A stretch of 64,000 nucleotides of DNA from Flavilitoribacter nigricans DSM 23189 = NBRC 102662 (GTDB lineage: Bacteria > Bacteroidota > Bacteroidia > Chitinophagales > Saprospiraceae), in contig NZ_PDUD01000020.1 in NCBI RefSeq assembly GCF_002646595.1, forward strand, positions 62,001-126,000, read 5' to 3'. The notes beneath the pieces were generated by a model. The model did no database searches, was not told the DNA's origin, and worked only from the letters and a program-made list of their open reading frames with translations. The position numbers and the translations under genes were made by a program. Positions 36,364 through 43,496 of this stretch are shown here, one piece after another (within the stretch, counting starts at the first letter, position 1; every line of letters begins with the position of its first letter).

Positions 36364-38754
36364 ATGTCAATGGCTTTGAAAAAGTATTTGTTATTCTTTG
36401 TGTGCCTCCAACTATCTATCGGGCTGACTGCGCAGGCCGAAAAGCCGAATTTCCTGCTGATCCTATCCGATGATCTGACCTATCACGATCTCGGCTGCTA
36501 CGGCAACGAGCAGGTGAAAACGCCCCACATCGATCAACTGGCCCGGGAAGGGATGCTTTTTGAATACTGTTTCAATTCCTCCCCCATGTGTGCTCCGACC
36601 CGGATGAGCCTGTATTCCGGTATTCATCCGGTACGCAACGGCGGGCATCCGAATCACAGCGGCGTTTACGATCACATTCGCAGTATGCCTCATTATCTCG
36701 GTGGACTCGATTATGAGGTAGCGCTCCTGGGTAAACAGCATTATCTACCATTAGAAAACTTTCCTTTTGATCATCTGGGTGGGATCAGTCACGATAACGG
36801 GAACGGGCTCGATCTCGATCTCACCAAAGCAAGGGACTTTATTCAGAAGAACAAAAACAATCCGTGGTGTCTGGTGGTGGCTTCCAATCAATCCCATACT
36901 CCCTGGAATCAGGGCGATACGACCCAGTATGATCTGGACAAATTGTATTTGCCGCCTTATCTGATCGATACCGAGGAAACGCGCCGCGGACTGCGCCGGT
37001 ATTACGCGGAGATCACCTATTTCGACCGCCAGTTAGGTACGGTCCTGGAATATCTGGAAGCCTCCGGGCAGTCGGAAAACACGGTGGTGATCTACCTGTC
37101 CGAGCAGGGATCGAACCTCCCACACAGCAAGTGGACCCTTTACGATAGTGGACTGCGTTCGGCCGCCATCGTCCGCTATCCGGATCGTATCGCTGCTAAT
37201 AGCACGACGACAGCGATGATCCAATACGTCGATGTATTGCCGACCATGCTGGAAATGGCCGGAGCCGAACCGGAGGCCTTCGATTTCGACGGAGAGAGCT
37301 TCCTTCCGGTACTGGCGGGTAAACAACAGCAGCACCGGCAATATGTCTACGGTGTACAAACTTCCCGGGGGATCTTCAACGGACCGGAAGCTTACGGGAT
37401 CCGCTCGGTCCGCAACGAGCGATTCAAACTGATCTGGAACCTCAATTACGATCAGGATTTTAGCAATACGGTTATTGCCAAAAATGGGCCGTACGGAATC
37501 TATGGTTCCTGGAAGGCTGCCGCCGAATCGGGTAATGCAGCAGCCCGGGCCGAAGTGGATCGTTACCAAACCCGCCCGGAGTGGGAGCTATACGATCTGG
37601 AACACGATCCCTTCGAAATGAAAAATATGATCGGCTACCCGGCCGCTCACACCCTGATCGAGGAACTCAAACCAAAGTTGCAGGCCTGGATGGAACAGCA
37701 GGGGGATATGGGCGATCTGACCGAATGGTCGGCCGTTACCCGGCAGCTGAAGAAGTTTCGCAATTCGCCTCCGGCTCCGCTGTTCATCGATCCGAATTAC
37801 CACGGTTCCTGCGATCCGGAAGTGGTCTGGAACGAATCCGATCAACAATGGTACATCTACTATACCGCCCGCCGGCCCGGTCTGGAAAATACCTGGCTGC
37901 AAACCCCGATCGGGGTCGCTGCTTCCACGGACCTGATCCACTGGGAATTCAGGGGTTACTGCCGTTTTGATGGGGTAGGGGGCAATAAGGACGCCGGGGC
38001 TACCTACTGGGCTCCGGCCATTATCCCCCATGACGGTAAGCTCCATATGTTTGCTACCTTTAAGGAGGATACCTTAACTAAGCAGGGCGCCTGGGGCGGC
38101 CCGGGGCGTATCGTCCATTATGCAACCGATCTGAATGATCCGGTAAACGGCTGGAAGGTGGTAGGAGAGATGCACGATCAGGATCTGGTGACCATCGATG
38201 CAACGGTCTACCGGCAGGAGGACGGCTTTCATCTTTGGTTTAAAGGGAAAAAGAAAGGGGCTGCGAAAAACGAATTGTACCACCTCAAAAGTGCGGACCT
38301 GTACGAGTGGGAAAATGCGGATTTCACCCGGAGCGACGTCTTTAATCCGGAAGTGAGCGGTTCCGGTTTTGAAGAAGCGCCCTACATTTTTGAATGGCAG
38401 GGTAAACACTGGCTGATCACCGATCCGCATCGGGGTTTATTCGTGTACAGCAGCGGGGATGGTGAAAACTGGGATTTTCAGGGTACTATCCTGGAAGAGG
38501 GGGGCACGCGGGCCCTGGACAATAATATGGCCCGTCACTGTAGTGTAGCGGTGGTGGATGATCGTGCATTTATATTCTACCACGTGGAGCCCTGGCGGCG
38601 GTATGATCTGGAACAGCAAAAAGGTCCGGAACGCGTACCGATATTTAAGCAGCCCCTGAAGAACCGGCGTAGTGTATTGCAGGTCGCGGAATTAAAAATA
38701 GAGAACGGTAAATTGGTATGTGACCGGGACCAACGGATAAAATTAAACGAGTAA
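36364..38754 (+). CDS. Sulfatase fused to a GH43-like five-bladed propeller
   Basis: A 796-residue two-enzyme fusion. I chose ATG 36364 (36370 also possible) because it gives a signal peptide ending LTAQ; a GTG 45 bases upstream would add a tail encoded by the G-rich repeat. Residues 25 to about 460 are an S1-type sulfatase: D36-D37 in ILSDDLTY, formylglycine motif C76-A-P-T-R (Thr instead of the common Ser), and GKQHYLP. Residues about 465-796 look like a clan-F type propeller glycosidase: base Asp in CDPEVVW (485), WAP near 550, IDATVY near 612, and acid Glu in FEEAPYIF near 670. Desulfation and glycosidic cleavage of one substrate by one polypeptide is implied. The exact GH family (43, 117 or a relative) is uncertain. 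Confidence 0.88.
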   Translation: MSMALKKYLLFFVCLQLSIGLTAQAEKPNFLLILSDDLTYHDLGCYGNEQVKTPHIDQLAREGMLFEYCFNSSPMCAPTRMSLYSGIHPVRNGGHPNHSGVYDHIRSMPHYLGGLDYEVALLGKQHYLPLENFPFDHLGGISHDNGNGLDLDLTKARDFIQKNKNNPWCLVVASNQSHTPWNQGDTTQYDLDKLYLPPYLIDTEETRRGLRRYYAEITYFDRQLGTVLEYLEASGQSENTVVIYLSEQGSNLPHSKWTLYDSGLRSAAIVRYPDRIAANSTTTAMIQYVDVLPTMLEMAGAEPEAFDFDGESFLPVLAGKQQQHRQYVYGVQTSRGIFNGPEAYGIRSVRNERFKLIWNLNYDQDFSNTVIAKNGPYGIYGSWKAAAESGNAAARAEVDRYQTRPEWELYDLEHDPFEMKNMIGYPAAHTLIEELKPKLQAWMEQQGDMGDLTEWSAVTRQLKKFRNSPPAPLFIDPNYHGSCDPEVVWNESDQQWYIYYTARRPGLENTWLQTPIGVAASTDLIHWEFRGYCRFDGVGGNKDAGATYWAPAIIPHDGKLHMFATFKEDTLTKQGAWGGPGRIVHYATDLNDPVNGWKVVGEMHDQDLVTIDATVYRQEDGFHLWFKGKKKGAAKNELYHLKSADLYEWENADFTRSDVFNPEVSGSGFEEAPYIFEWQGKHWLITDPHRGLFVYSSGDGENWDFQGTILEEGGTRALDNNMARHCSVAVVDDRAFIFYHVEPWRRYDLEQQKGPERVPIFKQPLKNRRSVLQVAELKIENGKLVCDRDQRIKLNE

Positions 38755-38795
38755 AGGCTATCTTACCGACCCAAGACAAAACGAACCATCACGAT

Positions 38796-40286
38796 ATGAG
38801 CAAATACATTTTCTTCCTGCTGCCGGTATTAGGATTGTTGACCGGATGCTCCTCCTCCGATACAGAAACGACCGATACCCCACCGAACCTTATTTTGATC
38901 ATTGCCGATGATATGGCCTGGGATGACTCCGGTGCCTACGGACACCCATCCATTCGCACCCCCAATATTGATCGACTGGCCCGGGAAGGCATGCGCTTTG
39001 ATCAGGCTTTTCTCACCACCAGTTCCTGCAGTCCGAGCCGGGCGAGTATCATTACCGGCACCTATCCCCACCAGACGGATGCCGAACAACTCCACTGGCC
39101 GGTACCGGCCGATAAGCTCACTTTTGTGGAAAAACTGAAAGCCCATGGCTATTGGACCGCACTGGCCGGAAAATACCACCTGGGCGATGCGCTGAAGGAT
39201 CGCTTTGACCTCATCGCCGCCGTCGGTACTTCCGGCTTCGTCATGAACGCCGACGGCCCGGCGGAAGAAGCCCCCGAAAAGAAAGAAGACGGCAGCGGTT
39301 GCGAAAACTGGCTGGCGACCTTCCAACAAAGACCGGCGGATCAGCCTTTTTTCCTCTGGCTGGCCGCCGTGGATCCCCACCGACCCTACACTTCTGATAT
39401 TGTAGCCGAACCGCACCGGGCCGCCGACGTGATCGTGCCGCCCTATTTGCCGGATGTAGACACCGTTCGCGAGGATTTTGCCCGCTATTACGACGAGATC
39501 CACCGAATGGATGATTACATTGGTCAGTTGATGGACGCCCTGGAAAAAAGCGGAGAGGCTGATAATACGGTGGTACTGTTTATCTCCGATAACGGCCGCC
39601 CATTTCCGCGGGATAAAACTACCCTGTACGATGGCGGCATCAAAACCCCCTGGATCGTTCGGTGGCCGGCGGCCGTAAAAGCCGGTACAACCACCGCTTC
39701 CATGGTGAGTGCAGTGGATATTGCTCCCACCTTCCTGTCGTTAGCCGGGGCCGAAGTGCCGCCAGTTTTCGAAGGAGTGGATTTCAGCCCGGTACTGCAC
39801 GATCCTTCGGCTACCGTGCGGGACTGGATCTACGCGGAAGATCACTGGCACGATTTCGAAGACTATACCCGTGCGGTACGTGACCAGGACTATAAATACA
39901 TTCGCAATTTCTACCCGGACCTGCCCAATACGCCACCGGCCGATGCACTGCGCAGTCCGACTTTTGCCAAGATGCTGCAAATGCGGGCAGCCGGTACGCT
40001 AAACGACGCCCAACTGGCCTGCTTCCGCGAACCGAGACCGGAAGAAGAACTCTATGATACTCGGAAAGACCCGCACGAACTGGTTAATCTCGCCGGAGAT
40101 CCGGCATTTGCGGAAACGCTGGCGCAACTCCGGACAAAAATGGAAGCGATCCGGCAGGAAACCGGAGATATTTTACCCGCCCGGCGCACCCCGGATGAAT
40201 TCACGCGCTACAGCGGACAACCCCTGCCGGTACGCAAGCGGCCCCGTCCCTCCAAAGCCGAAATGGAATTAAGTAGTACAGAGTAG
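38796..40286 (+). CDS. Lipoprotein sulfatase (CSPSR)
   Basis: A 496-residue S1-type sulfatase with lipobox LTGC (Cys18). Metal ligands D38-D39 in IIADDMA, formylglycine motif C78-S-P-S-R, GKYHLGD near 128, and FISDNGRPFPRDK near 265 are present. Lacking extra domains, it is 41 bp downstream of the fusion gene and surely in the same transcript. It ends facing the Nudix regulator. The C-terminal tail is rich in Arg/Pro/Lys (about 475-496). Confidence 0.94.
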   Translation: MSKYIFFLLPVLGLLTGCSSSDTETTDTPPNLILIIADDMAWDDSGAYGHPSIRTPNIDRLAREGMRFDQAFLTTSSCSPSRASIITGTYPHQTDAEQLHWPVPADKLTFVEKLKAHGYWTALAGKYHLGDALKDRFDLIAAVGTSGFVMNADGPAEEAPEKKEDGSGCENWLATFQQRPADQPFFLWLAAVDPHRPYTSDIVAEPHRAADVIVPPYLPDVDTVREDFARYYDEIHRMDDYIGQLMDALEKSGEADNTVVLFISDNGRPFPRDKTTLYDGGIKTPWIVRWPAAVKAGTTTASMVSAVDIAPTFLSLAGAEVPPVFEGVDFSPVLHDPSATVRDWIYAEDHWHDFEDYTRAVRDQDYKYIRNFYPDLPNTPPADALRSPTFAKMLQMRAAGTLNDAQLACFREPRPEEELYDTRKDPHELVNLAGDPAFAETLAQLRTKMEAIRQETGDILPARRTPDEFTRYSGQPLPVRKRPRPSKAEMELSSTE

Positions 40287-40427
40287 GAAACTGCTCTTAA
40301 TGATCATTTGAAAAAGGAGAAGCCCCGCCGGATCAATCCAAACCGGCTGTGCCATTTAATAGATATGGCCAATCGCATCGTCGATTCACCAGAAGAAAAA
40401 TACGGTATCTTCTTCAATGCTCTCCCC

Positions 40428-40472
40428 ATCACCCCATCACCCCATCTCCAAATCACCCCGTCACCCCCACAC
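40428..40472 (-). repeat. G-rich repeat copy 2, inverted (ATCACCCC units)
   Basis: C-rich low-complexity tract on the plus strand with repeated ATCACCCC units. The first 15 bases are the exact reverse complement of 36333-36347. The minus strand could form a G-quadruplex. It sits in the converging gap between the sulfatase and the Nudix regulator. Confidence 0.6.
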
Positions 40473-40482
40473 CTGACCCCTC

Positions 40483-41187
40483 TCACAACTCAAAATTCAT
40501 CCCCTTCCGCTCCAACTCCTGGTACTTCTTCTCATCAAATCGGTAGAGGAAAGCCCCTTTGCGGGAATTCGTTTTATCCTTCTCGTCCAGTTTTTCGAGA
40601 ATTTTCATGGAGAGGATCTTTTTGCGGAAGTTCCGCCGGTCGAGCTTTTTCTGGTAAATAGCCTGGTAGAGCAGTTGCAACTGTGGTAGGGTGAACTTTT
40701 CCGGTAACAGCTCAAAGCCAATGGGTTGGTAACGCGCCTTTCTCCTCAGTTTTGCCAGAGCGTTCTGGGTCATTTCCTGATGGTCCAGGATGAGATCGGG
40801 CAGATCATCGTAAGGGAACCAGCGGGCCTGGTGCGTCTCCACAAGTTGTTGCTTGTGTTCATCCAGCCGGATCAGGGCGTAATGGGCGATCGAGATCACG
40901 CGGGAACCCGGATCTCGTTGGAGATCGCTGTAACTGCCCATCTCTTCCAGGTAGACATTGTTGAGGCCGGTAGATTCTTCGAGGACCCTCTGGGCGGCTT
41001 CGGGTACACTTTCGCCGCTTTGGACAAAGCTTCCGATGAGCGACCATTCGCCGGCGAAGGGTGCAATTTTTCTTTTGAAAAGGAGCAGCTTCAAGGTCTC
41101 TTTGTCGAAACCAAAGATGATGCAATCAATAGCGACCAGGATCTTTTCAGCCCCTTCGTAGTATTTTTTCAATGTGGCAGAACTCAT
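40483..41187 (-). CDS. Nudix-domain transcriptional regulator (NrtR/AraR-like)
   Basis: A 234-residue protein with an N-terminal Nudix fold (about 12-140) and a C-terminal winged helix (about 150-230: LPQLQLLYQAIYQKKLDRRNFRKKIL). The Nudix box (GESVPEAAQRVLEESTGL) keeps R and one E but has V for the first E of REUxEE and S for the second of EE, so hydrolysis is probably lost and the domain would bind a ligand. Relatives of this build regulate NAD metabolism (NrtR) and, in Bacteroidota, arabinose use (AraR). I chose ATG 41187 for the start (MSSATLKKYYEG); 41214 is upstream of the promoter box. Next to GH127-like genes it is a good candidate for an arabinose-type sensor, and two operator-like palindromes lie over its own promoter. 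Confidence 0.88.
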   Translation of the reverse strand: MSSATLKKYYEGAEKILVAIDCIIFGFDKETLKLLLFKRKIAPFAGEWSLIGSFVQSGESVPEAAQRVLEESTGLNNVYLEEMGSYSDLQRDPGSRVISIAHYALIRLDEHKQQLVETHQARWFPYDDLPDLILDHQEMTQNALAKLRRKARYQPIGFELLPEKFTLPQLQLLYQAIYQKKLDRRNFRKKILSMKILEKLDEKDKTNSRKGAFLYRFDEKKYQELERKGMNFEL

Positions 41188-41211
41188 ATATGGGCAGATG
41201 TTTGGATATCC

Positions 41212-41219
41212 CAAATATA
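41212..41219 (-). promoter_or_regulatory. -7 box TATATTTG of the Nudix regulator
   Basis: An exact TAnnTTTG match on the minus strand, 24 bases upstream of the ATG at 41187. Its upstream end touches the first palindrome. Confidence 0.6.
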
Positions 41220-41238
41220 AGTGTTTAATTTACACTTA
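41218..41238. promoter_or_regulatory. Operator-like palindrome 1
   Basis: TAAGTGT-N7-ACACTTA, perfect 7-bp arms. It occupies the promoter spacer of the Nudix regulator and overlaps the -7 box by two bases, so binding would repress. Confidence 0.75.
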
Positions 41239-41244
41239 ATAGAA

Positions 41245-41265
41245 TAAGCGTATAAATTACGCTTA
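41245..41265. promoter_or_regulatory. Operator-like palindrome 2
   Basis: TAAGCGT-N7-ACGCTTA, perfect 7-bp arms and the same architecture as palindrome 1, with centres 27 bp apart. The T-to-C/A-to-G change occurs symmetrically in both arms, which argues for selection on a dimer site. Confidence 0.75.
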
Positions 41266-41424
41266 AATTTGAACAATTACTCACCTGAACACCAGAAAAA
41301 ATTAAAGCAGTGCACGTTCAGATCCGGACAGTCACTCAAGAATTATTTCCATAAACTATTGAATATCGCAGCGGTTCCATGCCAAGGATCGCTGCTTTTG
41401 TTTTAGGGTTTCCGGGATAAGGCT

Positions 41425-43458
41425 TCACTCCAGTGGAAACCAGACCTGCATTTCATCGTTACCGCGATTATTCCAGGCGTAATAGGGGATGAGATTCAGC
41501 GTAGCCGGCTCTTCCAGTTTATTGGCGGGCAGCGAGATCTGCTGAATGCGTTCTAACACACCTTCCTCGATGGTAGTGGTAATGATCTCCCCAACCTGGG
41601 GCATTCCCGTAAAGTGATATTCCGTGAGCGGTTTGCGGTTATCCACCCCCTCGGCGGCATACACCAGCGGTCCCTTACTGATCGCTACCTTATGGCGATC
41701 GGCCGCCACGGAATCAATGGCCGTATTAAAACGCACCGGCATCGGCAGCGACAGTTCGATCTGATCGCCTTTCTCCCAATTCCTTTCCAGGGAAATAAAT
41801 CCGCGTTCCAGGGCGGGCTCCACGACCTTTCCGTTCACCTTGACTTGCCAGGCGGCGGCCTGATCGTTCGCGTAGTGGTAAAGTGCGCCGGGCACCAACT
41901 GATCCTGCGTCCAGGTGGGGATCCGGAGGTGGAGTTTAAAGGTTACAGGACCTTGTGATTCGATGGAAAAGCGAACCTGCTCCTCAAAAGGGTAGGAGGT
42001 CTGCTGACGAAGCGTGACCCTGCCCCCGGGTAACGGCAGGTTGGTCTCACTGCCGGCGTAGAGCGTTACGAAAACGTCATTGCCCGCATGGGAGTAGATC
42101 ATGCCGGGCACCTGGGGGATCAGACGCGCCAGATTGGAAGGACAGCAGGCCGTATTGAACCAGGGTGAGCGCCCGGCCTGGCCGTGATTGAATTCCGTCT
42201 CGCCGTCGGCTTCCAGCGGATTGACGTAAAAAAAGCGGTTCCCTTCCAGATTTACGCCGGCCAGTACATTGTTGTAGAGGGCTACCTCGGCCACATCCAC
42301 GTATTTGGCATCCCGGGTGAGCAGGAACATCCGGTAATTGAACATCACATTGCCCACCGCCGCGCAGGTCTCGTTGTAGGCTTCTTTATTCGGAAGTTCG
42401 TAGGCAGGACCAAAACCTTCGATCCCGTGCATGGCGCCCAAACCTCCGGTGATATGCATTTTCGTATTGACGATGTTGTTCCAGATCCGGTCCAGGGCTG
42501 CGCTGTATTTTTGGGTACCCTTCAGGGCTCCGACATCCGCCATCCCGGAATACATATAGGCCGCGCGCACGGCGTGACCCACAGCCTCGCTTTGTTCCGT
42601 TACCGGAAGGTGTTGTTGGGCGTAAGTAGGCGACATGTATTGTTCGCCTTCCGGACGATAGCTTACTCCCCGGATATCCAGGAATTTTTCGGCCATATTC
42701 AGATAGAGTTCATTGCCGGTAACGCGATACAATTTGGCCAGCGCCAGTTCCAGTTCCTGGTGGCCGGGAGCCTGGTTGACCGGTTTTCCGTCATTGTAAT
42801 TCGGGTCCCCATCAAAAAATACCCGATTGATGTGCTGGGCATTCTTCTCCGCAACTTTCAGCCACTTATCCTTGCCGGTGGCCCGGTAGTAAGCGATGGC
42901 TGCTTCGTACATGTGACCCATGTTGTAGAGTTCGTGACTGTGCACGACATAATCGTACGGTCTTTCACCCATGTTGGCCGGATCGGCAACTCCCGCGGTG
43001 TGCGCTACATAGAGATAGCCATCTTCCCGCTGGGCCGCGGCAATGATATCGATGATCCGATCCAATTTTCGCTCCAGTTCCGGATCGTCATTGATCATCA
43101 ACAGATAGGCGGCTCCTTCCATGACTTTGTATAGGTCCGATGAAATGTACCGGTGGGTAAAGGGAAGGTCGGAAGTATCTCCGCGCAGGTACTTACCGGC
43201 TTTTTCCAGGTTATCGACCGCCGGTTGGGTCTTTTCCAATGCAAAAGGGACCAGCGTGTGGATCTGGGTTTCCAGTCGGGGACGCCAGAAATCATCCGTC
43301 AGCCCCACTTCGTTGAAGGGGATCGGTTCCAGGGGGATATTGTTGGCAACGGGTGTCGCTTCCTCTTCCGGTTCTTCCGTAGTTTGACAGGCAGAAAACG
43401 AAAACGCTGCCAACAAAATGAGTAAATGTATTTTTATATAAAATTTGTATTTTTTCAT
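41425..43458 (-). CDS. GH127 beta-L-arabinofuranosidase-like lipoprotein (DUF1680)
   Basis: A 677-residue lipoprotein (lipobox FSAC, Cys24) of the GH127 family. In the characterised enzyme HypBA1 catalysis uses a zinc-bound Cys: E322 (acid/base), E338, C340, C417 and C418. Here the same set is seen with the same E-to-E and E-to-C spacing: E347 (GIEGFG), E363 and C365 (YNETCA), C438-C439 (ACCPSNLARL). It should therefore be active on beta-L-arabinofuranosides or a related sugar. An (alpha/alpha)6 barrel spans about 50-450, followed by beta-sandwich domains. It is downstream of a second DUF1680 gene (38-bp gap), forming an operon. Confidence 0.92.
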   Translation of the reverse strand: MKKYKFYIKIHLLILLAAFSFSACQTTEEPEEEATPVANNIPLEPIPFNEVGLTDDFWRPRLETQIHTLVPFALEKTQPAVDNLEKAGKYLRGDTSDLPFTHRYISSDLYKVMEGAAYLLMINDDPELERKLDRIIDIIAAAQREDGYLYVAHTAGVADPANMGERPYDYVVHSHELYNMGHMYEAAIAYYRATGKDKWLKVAEKNAQHINRVFFDGDPNYNDGKPVNQAPGHQELELALAKLYRVTGNELYLNMAEKFLDIRGVSYRPEGEQYMSPTYAQQHLPVTEQSEAVGHAVRAAYMYSGMADVGALKGTQKYSAALDRIWNNIVNTKMHITGGLGAMHGIEGFGPAYELPNKEAYNETCAAVGNVMFNYRMFLLTRDAKYVDVAEVALYNNVLAGVNLEGNRFFYVNPLEADGETEFNHGQAGRSPWFNTACCPSNLARLIPQVPGMIYSHAGNDVFVTLYAGSETNLPLPGGRVTLRQQTSYPFEEQVRFSIESQGPVTFKLHLRIPTWTQDQLVPGALYHYANDQAAAWQVKVNGKVVEPALERGFISLERNWEKGDQIELSLPMPVRFNTAIDSVAADRHKVAISKGPLVYAAEGVDNRKPLTEYHFTGMPQVGEIITTTIEEGVLERIQQISLPANKLEEPATLNLIPYYAWNNRGNDEMQVWFPLE

Positions 43459-43496
43459 AACATTGTTTTAATTTTCATGCTGTATTGAAAAGACCG

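Noticed and set aside
36333-40472. CRISPR array
   Set aside because: Only two short G-rich repeat sites about 4 kb apart, with genes between them and no regular spacers.
40304-40661. Short frames over the C-rich repeat tract
   Set aside because: Low-complexity translation produced by the ATCACCCC repeats; overlaps the Nudix regulator gene.
41368-41395. Hairpin with T-rich tail (GCAGCG / CGCTGC) as a plus-strand terminator
   Set aside because: No plus-strand gene precedes it, and on the minus strand no T-tract follows the GH127 stop; role undecided.
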